Source of the DNA: Eggerthella sp. CAG:298
Lineage (GTDB): Bacteria; Actinomycetota; Coriobacteriia; Coriobacteriales; Eggerthellaceae
DNA: 34,565 nt
Assembly: GCA_000435675.1 (NCBI GenBank)
Contig: FR895141.1
Location: 39,846 to 74,410, forward strand
Reading direction: 5' to 3'
This document shows positions 6,033 through 14,383 of the stretch, piece by piece. The stretch's first letter is position 1, and each line of letters opens with the position of its first letter. Position numbers and translations under genes: made by a program. Below the pieces are notes generated by a model. The model was not told the DNA's origin, did no database searches, and saw only the letters and a list, made by a program, of their open reading frames with translations.

Positions 6033-9002
6033 CTAGATACTATCGGCACGCAACGCCTCGACCACGTTATCAGCCTTGCAGCGATGCATGCCATACGCCA
6101 CAGAAGCCGCCATCGCTACTGCGGTCATGCCGATCGCGAGCACCACATATCCCCACGGAAGGGTAAAGGTGAGTCCCCCGAGCGATTCACCGACCACAAG
6201 ATAGAGCAGATAGGATATGCCAGCCGATACGATGAGACCGGGAATCAGCCCTGCGATGCCAAAGCTCATGCATTCGTTCATGATCATGCGCCTGAACTGC
6301 TTGTTCGACATGCCGATCGACTTCATCACCGCAAATTCCCGACGGCGCAAGATGAGCGAATTGGTGATGGTATTGAACACATTCGCAAGCGCGATCAGTG
6401 CCAAGATCACGGTGAAGAGCAAACAGAACACGTTAACGATCGTTGCCATCATCTGAACCGATTCACGCTCTTCGACGTGGTCGTTATACGATGAGAAAGC
6501 CAGATCGTACGGGCATTCTTCGCTGAAGAACGTAGTGCTGCTCTTTGCGAGCTCTTCAGCCAATGCCGCATGATCGCCATCACGCGAATCGAACTCGCCA
6601 GCAAATGTCGGAGCCGTTAACCCAAACGCCTGGCCCTGAGCAAGCGAGACCGGCATGACCAAGCACAGGTAATCGCCCACCTTGCCCAAAACTGCTGGAG
6701 GTTCTTCGACGAGTGCCGCAATATCCAGGCCCGTCGAGGCATAGTCGACCTCATCGAGCGCGAGCATCTTTCCTCCTATATCATCATCTGCAGCAGAGGA
6801 CGCGACCGCCTCGATGCTCCATTTCGCCGCCTCGTTATTGCTCGTCGCTTCTGGTTGCATCGTTATATGCGCAGGGTAACGACCTTGATAAACGGCACTA
6901 CTGAGCACTTGAGCTTCACCTGTACCCTGCAAAGCTTCCATCAATTGATAGCGTGAACCATCGTTGCCATAGCAACGAGATACACCGATCGCCCGCGGAT
7001 GTTCAGGATCATAATACTCAGATGGATCGAGTCCTAAGCTGCGAGCGTACTCATCGAAGGAAGCATCGTCGATATAGCTCATCTGGGCATAGAGCGCATA
7101 GTCGCCATCAGCCAGCTCTCCGCCCGTTTGCGAGTCTGCCGAGCGGTACATGCTTCCCGCAACGTTATGAGGCACGATAAGCGGTGCGGAAGTAGTAAGT
7201 TTCCAGCCTTGCCCTTCAGCATTCGAAGCTCCTGAAAGGCGATCGTAGGCATCTGTGAAGATACGCACCTCTTCAGCGAAGCGTTCATTATCGCGCACAA
7301 GCTGCTCGTTTGCGGTGGTTCGTTCGGTTCCATTTTCATTCATTTGATCGAGCTGAACAACGACCGCAACTTCGCCTGCAGAAGCATTGCCGCCCGAAAC
7401 AGCGCCGACAAGCGACCCAAGGAACGTATTCAGCGAACCTGCCGTCATCAAGAGCACGATGGCAAGCGCAAGCGATACCGCAGCGGTCTTACCCTTCGTC
7501 GTGCCGCGCTTACGATTGATCGCAGCGAGCTTTCCGCCAATGCCGAACATCCTGCCCGAAATACCCCTCGACTTCCACAACCTCGCAGGAATGGTCGCGG
7601 TTGCCGCAAGGCGCCTACCGCGTTTGGATGCTTGCGACCCTCCCGATGATTTGAGCGAGTCGATGATGTTCGCCCTGCTCGCGCGCTTCGCGGGAATCCA
7701 GACTGAGAGCAGCACGGTAACGAGCGTAAGCACGGTCGTTGCGAGAATGACCCACGGATCGACGGACAAGCCGAAGGTCACGTCACCCACATTGCCCATC
7801 ATCTTCGTGATAGCGGGACCGAGTGCGGCAAAGGTTATCGCGCATCCGCCGATCCCCACCAGAAGGCCGAGCGGAATGCCCACCACCGCAACGACGAGCG
7901 CTTCAAGAACGACCGCACGACGGAGTTGACGCCGCGTTGCTCCCACCGAAGAGAGTAGCCCGAACTGGCTCTTTCGCTCGGCAACCGAGATGGCGAAGGC
8001 GTTGAAGATGAGCGAGATGCACGCCACGATGATCACGATAGAGAGGATGAGCACCAAGCCATAGAACGTTGTCCAGATCGATGCATCGCTGCTTATTCCC
8101 ATATAGCGCAAGAGCCCATTGTGAAGTTCGACCCGGTCGCCAGGAAACAATGCCTCTGCGTTATCCTGCACTTCTTCGGTATTCTGCACGCCCGACATCG
8201 TAAGGTAAACTTCGGCGAATGATGCCGGCGTTGGCGTCTGGCTCCCTGCCGTGATCGCTACTGGCCCCACAGCGCTATACATTGCATAGCCCAATCGATC
8301 ATAGAAGCCTACGACGGTATAGGTCTTGGCCTGCTTGTTCTCGAGCGTTTCATCAAGACCAGTGCCGTCGACGCGCGCATCGAGGTATCCCATGGATGAA
8401 TTGAGCTGCATGCCGGGAGTTATCGTATAGGTCTTCGCAGCCGAAGGATCGTCTTCGCCCGCGTCGATCTCGCCGAATTCCACCCTGCTACTGCCACCAG
8501 CATCCTGCGCAATGCGCTCGCCCACCTGGAAGGTGACCTTATCGCCGATGTTCACACCTTGCGAAGATTGCCAACCGTCGGAGAGCAAGATCTCGTTTTC
8601 GTTCTCAGGCAGCCTTCCTTCGCTCGCATGAATGCCGAGTGTGGTCTCAATATCGCCTTCATAGGTAAGGATCGGCAGATACGATCCGAAGCGCTGTTTC
8701 TGCTTTTGTGTCAGTTCAGCGAATCCCAGATCATAGAGCGTCGCAATGTCGGTGACCAAGGGGTCATCCTGTGCATGCGCAAGCTCACTTGCAAGGGCGC
8801 TCGTATCCTCTACCTGAACCTTCGCCATCCAGGTGCCGCTCGTTTCCACCTCGCTCCTATATAGGAAGCTCGTGAGCGACGTGTAGCTTGTAAGGACCGC
8901 AGTGAGCAGCGCTGCAGCAAGCGCAACGCCGATGATGGTCACGATCGTGCGCGCTTTGTTCGCACGCAACGATTTCGTGGTGAAGTTGGTCATCACGTTC
9001 AT
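6033..9002 (-). CDS. ABC transporter permease, FtsX/MacB-type, two-repeat
   Basis: The 989-residue membrane protein has the layout of the large FtsX-like permeases. There is one N-terminal membrane helix (about 18-40), an extracytoplasmic domain to about 305, and three helices ending in WIPAKRASRANIIDSLK. A cytoplasmic linker follows, then a second helix near 505-525, another large extracytoplasmic domain and three C-terminal helices. Both repeats carry the usual cytoplasmic loop after the second helix (SSVGATRRQLRR and KSIGMSNKQFRR). Such permeases with a MacB/LolD-type ATPase move peptides, lipids or antibiotics out of the membrane by mechanotransmission rather than import. The ATG overlaps the ATPase stop as ATGA, so the two are translationally coupled. 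The adjacent two-component system suggests control by cell-envelope stress or an antimicrobial peptide; the substrate is not evident. Confidence 0.9.
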   Translation of the reverse strand: MNVMTNFTTKSLRANKARTIVTIIGVALAAALLTAVLTSYTSLTSFLYRSEVETSGTWMAKVQVEDTSALASELAHAQDDPLVTDIATLYDLGFAELTQKQKQRFGSYLPILTYEGDIETTLGIHASEGRLPENENEILLSDGWQSSQGVNIGDKVTFQVGERIAQDAGGSSRVEFGEIDAGEDDPSAAKTYTITPGMQLNSSMGYLDARVDGTGLDETLENKQAKTYTVVGFYDRLGYAMYSAVGPVAITAGSQTPTPASFAEVYLTMSGVQNTEEVQDNAEALFPGDRVELHNGLLRYMGISSDASIWTTFYGLVLILSIVIIVACISLIFNAFAISVAERKSQFGLLSSVGATRRQLRRAVVLEALVVAVVGIPLGLLVGIGGCAITFAALGPAITKMMGNVGDVTFGLSVDPWVILATTVLTLVTVLLSVWIPAKRASRANIIDSLKSSGGSQASKRGRRLAATATIPARLWKSRGISGRMFGIGGKLAAINRKRGTTKGKTAAVSLALAIVLLMTAGSLNTFLGSLVGAVSGGNASAGEVAVVVQLDQMNENGTERTTANEQLVRDNERFAEEVRIFTDAYDRLSGASNAEGQGWKLTTSAPLIVPHNVAGSMYRSADSQTGGELADGDYALYAQMSYIDDASFDEYARSLGLDPSEYYDPEHPRAIGVSRCYGNDGSRYQLMEALQGTGEAQVLSSAVYQGRYPAHITMQPEATSNNEAAKWSIEAVASSAADDDIGGKMLALDEVDYASTGLDIAALVEEPPAVLGKVGDYLCLVMPVSLAQGQAFGLTAPTFAGEFDSRDGDHAALAEELAKSSTTFFSEECPYDLAFSSYNDHVEERESVQMMATIVNVFCLLFTVILALIALANVFNTITNSLILRRREFAVMKSIGMSNKQFRRMIMNECMSFGIAGLIPGLIVSAGISYLLYLVVGESLGGLTFTLPWGYVVLAIGMTAVAMAASVAYGMHRCKADNVVEALRADSI

Positions 9003-9682
9003 CGTCGGATCCTCTCATCGCGGGCGATGCGGCCGTCCTCGATGGCGATGATGCGATCAGCAGCGAGTGCGATCTCTTCATCGTGCGTGATCACGATCAT
9101 CGTCTGGCCGAATTCGCGATTCGAGTCGCGCAAAAGCTGCATGATCTCACAGCTGTTGTGCGTATCGAGATTGCCGGTCGGCTCATCAGCGAGCACGACC
9201 GACGGCGCATTCATGAGCGCACGACCGATCGCCACGCGCTGCTGCTGACCGCCAGAGAGTTGGCGCGGCAGATGCCCTTCGCGACCATGGAGCGAAAGAC
9301 GGGTCAGAAGAGACTCGAGCCGCTGGGTGTTCACCTTGCGCCCATCGAGCGCAACAGGCAGGGTCATATTCTCGACCACATTGAGAACAGGTACCAGATT
9401 GTAGAACTGATACACAAGTCCCACTTCGCGGCGACGGAAGACCGCAAGCTCTTCATCGCTGCGCGAATAGACATCGACACCATTGAGCAGGACGCTGCCA
9501 GAAGTAGGACGATCGACCCCGCCGATCAAATGCAGAAGCGTCGACTTGCCCGAACCAGACGATCCGATGATCGCGATGAATTCGCCTTCTTCCACGCTGA
9601 AGCACACATCATCGAGCGCACGCGTGGCGGTTTCGCCCTCTCCATACACCTTCGTGAGATGCTCAACTTTCAAGATTTCCAT
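8999..9682 (-). CDS. ABC transporter ATP-binding protein, MacB/LolD-type
   Basis: The 227-residue cytoplasmic ATPase powers the FtsX-type permease encoded directly after it. Walker A is GSSGSGKST (40-48), the Q-loop follows VGLVYQFYNLVP, the signature is LSGGQQQR (142-149), Walker B is VVLADEPTGNLD (162-173), and the H-loop is ITHDEE. The ADEPTGNLD form is typical of exporters of the MacB, LolD and BceA groups. Length is normal. The start is preceded by AAAAGGAAAGGATCC. A 195-bp gap with degenerate repeats separates it from the histidine kinase, so the transporter pair may have its own promoter. Confidence 0.95.
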   Translation of the reverse strand: MEILKVEHLTKVYGEGETATRALDDVCFSVEEGEFIAIIGSSGSGKSTLLHLIGGVDRPTSGSVLLNGVDVYSRSDEELAVFRRREVGLVYQFYNLVPVLNVVENMTLPVALDGRKVNTQRLESLLTRLSLHGREGHLPRQLSGGQQQRVAIGRALMNAPSVVLADEPTGNLDTHNSCEIMQLLRDSNREFGQTMIVITHDEEIALAADRIIAIEDGRIARDERIRR

Positions 9683-9771
9683 GATGGGATCCTTTCCTTT
9701 TTATGAGTTAGCAAGAATAAGTATGGAGAGGCAAGCTGTCCTGCCTATAACGCGCGTATTACGGTTTTGTC

Positions 9772-9870
9772 ATGCGACTTTTCATGTGCTTCTTCACGGC
9801 TGCAGGCTACGTTCATCCTGCTGTGCGCTTTCACGCTGCGATGCGCATTCATCCGACCGTGCGCTTTCAT
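9772..9870 (-). repeat. Degenerate tandem repeats upstream of the ABC transporter genes
   Basis: Two 25-bp copies (9810-9834 and 9846-9870) share the minus-strand core TGAAAGCGCAC-N4/5-GGATGAA. A third, weaker copy ends near 9797, giving a period of 36-37 bp. They fill the gap between the kinase stop and the ATPase start. OmpR-family regulators bind direct repeats, so these might be operator sites for the regulator of this locus. The period is longer than the usual helical-turn spacing of such sites, so this is tentative. Confidence 0.35.
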
Positions 9871-9877
9871 GCCGTCG

Positions 9878-10885
9878 CTACACCACAAGCTTCGGGAACG
9901 CGATCTGGAAGTGCGCTCCCCCTTCGGGGTTGTTCGCTACGCGCAGCGTGCCTTCCTGCGCCGAAACAAGCGCTTGCGCAAGCGAAAGCCCGATGCCAAA
10001 ACCACTCGTTTCACCAGCGTGTTCGTTGTCTTGCACTCGGCCGCGATAGAAGCGGTCGAACACATGGGGCAGATCGACTGGGTCGATTCCCGATCCTGAA
10101 TCCCTGATATCGATCGTTGTTGCCAGCACGTCCTCTCGAGCAGTGATCTCGATCGAACCTCCCGCAGGCGTATGCTCCATGCAGTTCTTCACGATGTTCT
10201 CGACCGCCTCTGCAGTCCAAAGAAGATCGCCCTCGAACGAAGAGTCCTGGTCAAGATCCACCACCAGGCTCACATCGTGCAAGTCGAGCGCAGGCTCGAG
10301 CGGCGCGATCGCGCGCCTGATGGTCTCCGCGCATGACGAAGGCTTCGATTCGACACGCATCGAACCTGCATCGATCTTCGCGATCTTCAATAGCGCGGTC
10401 ACCAACCACGAAACGCGCTCGATCATAGATTCGAGCTTGCGCACTGCTCGTTTGCGTTCGGTCTCGTTCTCTGCGCGCTCGATAGAAGGAAGCATGAGCG
10501 TGATAGCCGTGAGCGGTGTCCTGATTTGGTGCGATATATCTGCGAGCGCATTTGCGAGCGCATTGCGTTCAGCCTCAAGCTGTTCGGTCGTTCGTGCGAG
10601 GCGTGCGACCATCTTCTGCAATTCATTCGTGAGCACCGCAACGTCGCCTTCGCTCGAAGTCGAGAAATCGATACGTCGACCATTGTGGAGCACTTCGTCG
10701 ATCTCGCCAGCAAGACGCTTGATCTGCTGGTGGCGTGCTAATAAAACCACTATGAAGAATGCTGCGGCAGCCAGCCCGGTCAGCATCACCCAGAATTTGC
10801 TCTCTGCTGGAGCGACAAGCGCGAACACGACAACGATCGCCACGAGCGCTATGCACTGCCAGGTGAATGTTCTTGACGAACCCAT
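9878..10885 (-). CDS. Sensor histidine kinase, intramembrane-sensing type
   Basis: With the ATG at 10885 the protein has 335 residues. Two membrane helices (about 9-24 and 31-50) are joined by only about six residues, so there is no extracellular sensor domain. The H-box is DISHQIRTPLTAI with His119. The N-box region is ENIVKNCMEH (229-238), and the ATP lid has DSGSGI (262-267) and GFGIGL (295-300). Kinases with this minimal sensor, such as BceS-like proteins, often read the state of a partner ABC exporter, and one follows here. I chose 10885 because it lies one base after the response-regulator stop. An upstream alternative at 10915 would overlap the regulator and add ten residues. Confidence 0.92.
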   Translation of the reverse strand: MGSSRTFTWQCIALVAIVVVFALVAPAESKFWVMLTGLAAAAFFIVVLLARHQQIKRLAGEIDEVLHNGRRIDFSTSSEGDVAVLTNELQKMVARLARTTEQLEAERNALANALADISHQIRTPLTAITLMLPSIERAENETERKRAVRKLESMIERVSWLVTALLKIAKIDAGSMRVESKPSSCAETIRRAIAPLEPALDLHDVSLVVDLDQDSSFEGDLLWTAEAVENIVKNCMEHTPAGGSIEITAREDVLATTIDIRDSGSGIDPVDLPHVFDRFYRGRVQDNEHAGETSGFGIGLSLAQALVSAQEGTLRVANNPEGGAHFQIAFPKLVV

Positions 10886-10886
10886 A

Positions 10887-11558
10887 CTACTCACCCACCT
10901 TGTAGCCAAGACCACGCACCGTGATGATGATCTCGGGCTCGCTCGGATCGGTCTCGATCTTCTCGCGCAAACGCTTCACATACACATTGAGCGCATTATC
11001 GGAAACGTATTCGCCAGCGCTATCCCAGATGGCATCACGCAGCACCTCGCGCGTGACGAGCTTACCCTTATGCTGGAAGAAGAAGAGCAGCAGCCGGTAT
11101 TCGAGAGCAGAGAGAAAGAGTTCCCTGCCCCTCTTGGTCACGCCACCCGATGCGGGATCGACGCGAACATCCCCCACCATCAATGCGCTTTCAGCAGGAT
11201 GCGCCCGTCGAAGTGCGCTCCGAATGCGAGAAACGAGCTCGCGTGCCCGAAACGGTTTAGCGATGTAGTCGACCGCGCCCATATCGAGACCTGCCACCGT
11301 GGAGTATTCGTCATCGGAAGCGGTAAGGAAGATCACGGGCATTTCAGGGGCAGCTTCGCGGGCAGCCGCGCATACCGCAAACCCGTTACCCTGAGGAAGC
11401 GTGACATCAAGCAGTGCGATATCGAAGGTGGCGCGCGCTAGTGCTTCGCACGCCGCATCCTGCGTCGCGCAAGCTTGAACGCTGAATCCTTCACTGTGAA
11501 GCAGATCGGTAAGTGCGCTTACGATCGAAGCATCATCTTCAACGAGCAAGATGTTCAT
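10887..11558 (-). CDS. OmpR-family response regulator
   Basis: The 223-residue regulator has a receiver domain with the acidic pair in VEDD (7-9), phosphoacceptor Asp51 (ALLDVTLP), Thr79 and Lys101 (IAKPF). A C-terminal winged-helix domain follows (LSALEYRLLLFF through DNALNVYVKRLREK to VRGLGYKVGE). It is the first gene of the regulator-kinase-ATPase-permease series on the minus strand and abuts the kinase. It probably activates the transporter genes and perhaps its own operon. The start is preceded by AGGGGAGAGCC. Confidence 0.95.
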   Translation of the reverse strand: MNILLVEDDASIVSALTDLLHSEGFSVQACATQDAACEALARATFDIALLDVTLPQGNGFAVCAAAREAAPEMPVIFLTASDDEYSTVAGLDMGAVDYIAKPFRARELVSRIRSALRRAHPAESALMVGDVRVDPASGGVTKRGRELFLSALEYRLLLFFFQHKGKLVTREVLRDAIWDSAGEYVSDNALNVYVKRLREKIETDPSEPEIIITVRGLGYKVGE

Positions 11559-11633
11559 GGCTCTCCCCTATTCGCTTAGGTTCTCTCACCACAACCATCA
11601 TACCCGCCCTCTTGCGCACGCGACCCAGCAGCT

Positions 11634-11662
11634 TTGATTCACTTACACATTAGTAATGATAT
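11634..11662 (+). promoter_or_regulatory. Possible promoter of the 14-codon ORF
   Basis: TTGATT (11634-11639) and TGATAT (11657-11662) are separated by exactly 17 bp. The -10 is a poor match. It points at the short ORF 47 bp downstream. Confidence 0.3.
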
Positions 11663-11709
11663 TTGCAGCCACTTCGCCTACCTAAAAAGCAGATAAGGAG
11701 CTATCAGCC

Positions 11710-11754
11710 ATGCAGTTGATCAAGATAATAGCGTCCGTCATTAAGCCACTTTAA
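11710..11754 (+). CDS. Candidate 14-residue peptide MQLIKIIASVIKPL
   Basis: ATG at 11710 is preceded at 9 bp by a clear Shine-Dalgarno AAGGAG (11695-11700) and opens 14 codons before TAA. The peptide is short, hydrophobic and lysine-spaced, as in small amphipathic or leader peptides. It lies in the gap between the response regulator (divergent) and the XRE regulator (convergent, whose stop is 4 bp away). Nothing downstream on the plus strand could be attenuated by it. A chance ORF with a good ribosome site is quite possible. Confidence 0.3.
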   Translation: MQLIKIIASVIKPL

Positions 11755-11757
11755 GTA

Positions 11758-12747
11758 TTACTTCTTTCGAGTACGCCACCAATAAGCGATGCCGTTGAAC
11801 AGGCCCACAACGAACGGGATGCTCACGAGCACGATCCATCCAGGATGCGCATAACCGCCCAAAGCAAGCAAAATGAAGACCTCGATCGCGATAGCTGAAT
11901 AGAGCGCGCTGAAGAAGGCGCACACCCGCTTTCCAAAGAACAGACCACCAAGAGCATAGTACACCGGGATCGAGAGGAAGAACCCGATTCCCGAAACCCA
12001 TGCACCAGGAATACCGCTGATCAATCCGAATGCGAAATACGCGAGAATTGCGAGCAACGGATAGGGGAAAACATTCCAATTGCGCCATGCTGGATTTGGA
12101 TGCTTCCTCTTCGATCCATCCCAATGCGCATGCGCATCGCGCCAGTCATCGTAGTGATGATCGTTTACGCGAATTCCATCCCAACCAACATGAACCTCAT
12201 CTCCGTGACTGCCATTCTTTACATGAACACCGTCTTTCCAACTTATGTGGACAGAATCGCCCTTCTCATTGCTCTCAATGTGAATGCCATCGGGCCCGAT
12301 GTGAACATCATCGCTCTTATGGTGGGAGCCACCGCTTTCTCCTGTGGTATCTGCAGCTTCAGTAGGCTGATTTATTGATGAATCATTCGATTCATCCCCA
12401 CCATTCTCATGGACTTGCGCTGCGTCCGCAGGATCGCCCTCACAGGCGGTCGTAGTACTGCTGTCCTCTTGATCACACGCAACTCCCGCAAACACTTCCG
12501 CTTCAAAACCGGACGCACCATCAAGATCATCTTCGCTGATTTCGACATCCTTATACAAAAGATCGTCTAAAGAAACGCCGTAGAGCTGAGCGAGCGCGAT
12601 CAGATTATCCGTATCGGGCGAAGATTCTGAACGCTCCCACTTGGAAACTGCTTGTCTGCTCACACCAAGCTCGAGTGCAAGCGACTCTTGTGAAAAACCC
12701 GCTCGTTTGCGCCTATCGGCCAACCGCTTTGCTATATCGATGTTCAT
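11758..12747 (-). CDS. XRE-family regulator with membrane C-terminus and histidine-rich triple repeat
   Basis: The 329-residue protein starts with an XRE helix-turn-helix (residues 5-60; SRQAVSKWERSESSPDTDNL). An acidic low-complexity linker (66-145) leads to three copies of an 18-19-residue unit at 146-163, 164-182 and 183-200, with pattern D-x-V-H-I/V-...-DG-I/V-H/R-I/V. A basic and aromatic stretch and about four membrane helices (228-320) follow. This suggests a membrane-tethered regulator whose repeat region, possibly metal-binding or beta-structured, senses a signal. XRE proteins with membrane C-termini are common, but I do not recognise the repeat unit. AAGGA before the ATG supports the start. 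It diverges from the thrE-like genes across 295 bp and may regulate them or itself. Confidence 0.78.
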   Translation of the reverse strand: MNIDIAKRLADRRKRAGFSQESLALELGVSRQAVSKWERSESSPDTDNLIALAQLYGVSLDDLLYKDVEISEDDLDGASGFEAEVFAGVACDQEDSSTTTACEGDPADAAQVHENGGDESNDSSINQPTEAADTTGESGGSHHKSDDVHIGPDGIHIESNEKGDSVHISWKDGVHVKNGSHGDEVHVGWDGIRVNDHHYDDWRDAHAHWDGSKRKHPNPAWRNWNVFPYPLLAILAYFAFGLISGIPGAWVSGIGFFLSIPVYYALGGLFFGKRVCAFFSALYSAIAIEVFILLALGGYAHPGWIVLVSIPFVVGLFNGIAYWWRTRKK

Positions 12748-13042
12748 GCTATTCCTTCGTATTGATACCCTTACCTACCAGAATAGAGTATTCGAGCAGG
12801 AAAATCCGCACCACCGATTCTAGTTTGCAATTCCGCAACTATAGGTTGCTCCCAAACTTAGATAAGAGTGATTCCAAATTGTCGACTCGTTCACCAATCT
12901 AAAACAAAATGCCAATTACCCTTTTCCCTCTGAAAAATAGAGGCAGGATAGAAGCGACCACTCATCACGTGAGGTAAAAGACGAACGTAACCACCACCCT
13001 GCGAACACGAGCGTTTGTTCAAACTTGGCACGAAGGCATGCG
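12748..13042. promoter_or_regulatory. Divergent intergenic region between the XRE gene and the exporter genes
   Basis: The 295-bp region is AT-richer than its neighbours. It contains GCAAC-N5-GTTGC (12835-12849), a CCTCT/AGAGG hairpin near 12940, the palindrome TCACGTGA near 12965 and GTTTG-TT-CAAAC (13013-13024) just before the exporter ribosome site. Any of these could be an operator. I see no convincing -35/-10 pair for either side. Confidence 0.35.
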
Positions 13043-13855
13043 ATGACCACAGCTATCGAAAGCAAGCAAGATGCAACCAAGCAGTCTCAAAAAGAACAGC
13101 TTGAGACGTTTTCTTGCATGCTCGATATCGGCGAAGCCATGCTTGCTGCCGGTGCCGACGTAGACACCGTTGAAGACATCTTGGTCAAGATGGGCAAAGC
13201 CTATGGCGCTTACAAGATGGATGTATTGGTGATCACCGAGCTCATCATCGCCACCGCAACGATGCCAGGTCACAACGAACACACATTGAGCAGGCGCATC
13301 CTTAATGAAGGCAGTACGAACTTCGATCGACTCGAAGCCCTTACCGATCTTTGCAAGTCATACTGTCAAAGCCCGATCCCTGCAGACGATCTGCGCAAAA
13401 GCCTGCAGCGCATCAAAGGAAAGCCGTTCCCAAAGGTTTCGCTCTACTTGGGTGGCGCACTTGCAGCAGGCGGATTCGCCATCTTCTTCGGAGGGTCGCT
13501 CGTCGACGGGCTCGTTTCCGCTTTCTTCGCGCTGGGCGTTTGCTTTTGCATCAAGCATTTTCAGAAGCTCACACCTAACGCAATGGTCTTCAACTTCCTC
13601 ACATCATTTATCTTCGGTATTCTTATCTGCCTAGCCTCGAAGCCCATTCCTGCGATCAATATCGACATGGTCATCATCGGCGTGATCATGCTCCTCATTC
13701 CTGGCGTAGCGATGACCAATGCAACACGCGACATGCTCTCAGGGGCAACAATATCGGGCGTCATGCGCTTTATCGAGAGCCTCTTTCTCGCTACCTCGCT
13801 CGTGCTAGGATTCATGGGCGCACTTTGGCTGGCTAGTCTTTGCGGGATGATCTAG
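13043..13855 (+). CDS. Threonine/serine exporter family protein, ThrE N-terminal type
   Basis: The 270-residue protein corresponds to the larger half of split ThrE-type amino-acid exporters. A soluble N-terminal domain (to about 130; LDIGEAMLAAGADVDTVEDIL) precedes about five membrane helices with the family segment PGVAMTNATRDMLSG near 221-235. Together with the next gene it should export threonine, serine or small peptides across the membrane. An in-frame TTG at 13025 is possible, but the ATG at 13043 has AAGG six bases before it and starts at the usual place. The stop TAG is followed directly by the next ATG, so the two halves are co-translated. Confidence 0.88.
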   Translation: MTTAIESKQDATKQSQKEQLETFSCMLDIGEAMLAAGADVDTVEDILVKMGKAYGAYKMDVLVITELIIATATMPGHNEHTLSRRILNEGSTNFDRLEALTDLCKSYCQSPIPADDLRKSLQRIKGKPFPKVSLYLGGALAAGGFAIFFGGSLVDGLVSAFFALGVCFCIKHFQKLTPNAMVFNFLTSFIFGILICLASKPIPAINIDMVIIGVIMLLIPGVAMTNATRDMLSGATISGVMRFIESLFLATSLVLGFMGALWLASLCGMI

Positions 13856-14359
13856 ATGGAGTGGAGCGAATTTCTCTTCAAGATAGCTATCACCTTCATC
13901 GCTGCGCTTGGCTTCGCCCTGTTCTACAACGTGCGAAAATGCCACGTCCTCTACGCAACTATCGGCGGCGTTATCACCTGGATCATCTACTACATTCTTC
14001 ACAGCATGAATGCAGGATTGCTTCCCTCATGCTTGATCGCTTCGATGTTCGCAGCTATTTACGCTGAGGTCCTCGCGTATATCTACAAAACGCCTACTGC
14101 GGTATTCTTCCTGATTTCCGTGATCCCGCTCGTTCCTGGTCGTGGTCTCTATTACACCATGTTCTACGCGGTGAGCACGAATTGGGAGCAGTGTGGGGCC
14201 TTTGCCCTTTCAACCTTCGAAAGCGCTGCGGGCATTGCGCTTGGCATCTGTGCGATCGGAGCGGTCGTGCAAACGTGGATCGCATTCAAGAAACACGCCG
14301 AGAAGCTCGCTCACAAGCAAGCGCAGAAGCTCAAACACCACAAGGCGAAAAAGGAATAA
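13856..14359 (+). CDS. Threonine/serine exporter family protein, ThrE C-terminal type (DUF3815-like)
   Basis: The 167-residue membrane protein is the smaller half of the split exporter, with about four helices and the family segment PTAVFFLISVIPLVPGRGLYYTM near residues 80-102. It ends in a lysine- and histidine-rich cytoplasmic tail (HAEKLAHKQAQKLKHHKAKKE). It begins immediately after the stop of the first half, with no intervening base, which implies coupled translation and a stoichiometric complex. A short hairpin follows its stop. Confidence 0.88.
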   Translation: MEWSEFLFKIAITFIAALGFALFYNVRKCHVLYATIGGVITWIIYYILHSMNAGLLPSCLIASMFAAIYAEVLAYIYKTPTAVFFLISVIPLVPGRGLYYTMFYAVSTNWEQCGAFALSTFESAAGIALGICAIGAVVQTWIAFKKHAEKLAHKQAQKLKHHKAKKE

Positions 14360-14383
14360 GCACGATCACAAGCGACCGTGCTT
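14358..14383 (+). terminator. Hairpin between the exporter and pilin genes (convergent)
   Basis: AAGCACG (14358-14364) pairs with CGTGCTT (14377-14383). It overlaps the stop of the exporter gene and the last codons of the pilin gene on the other strand. No T-run follows, so termination is uncertain. Confidence 0.4.
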
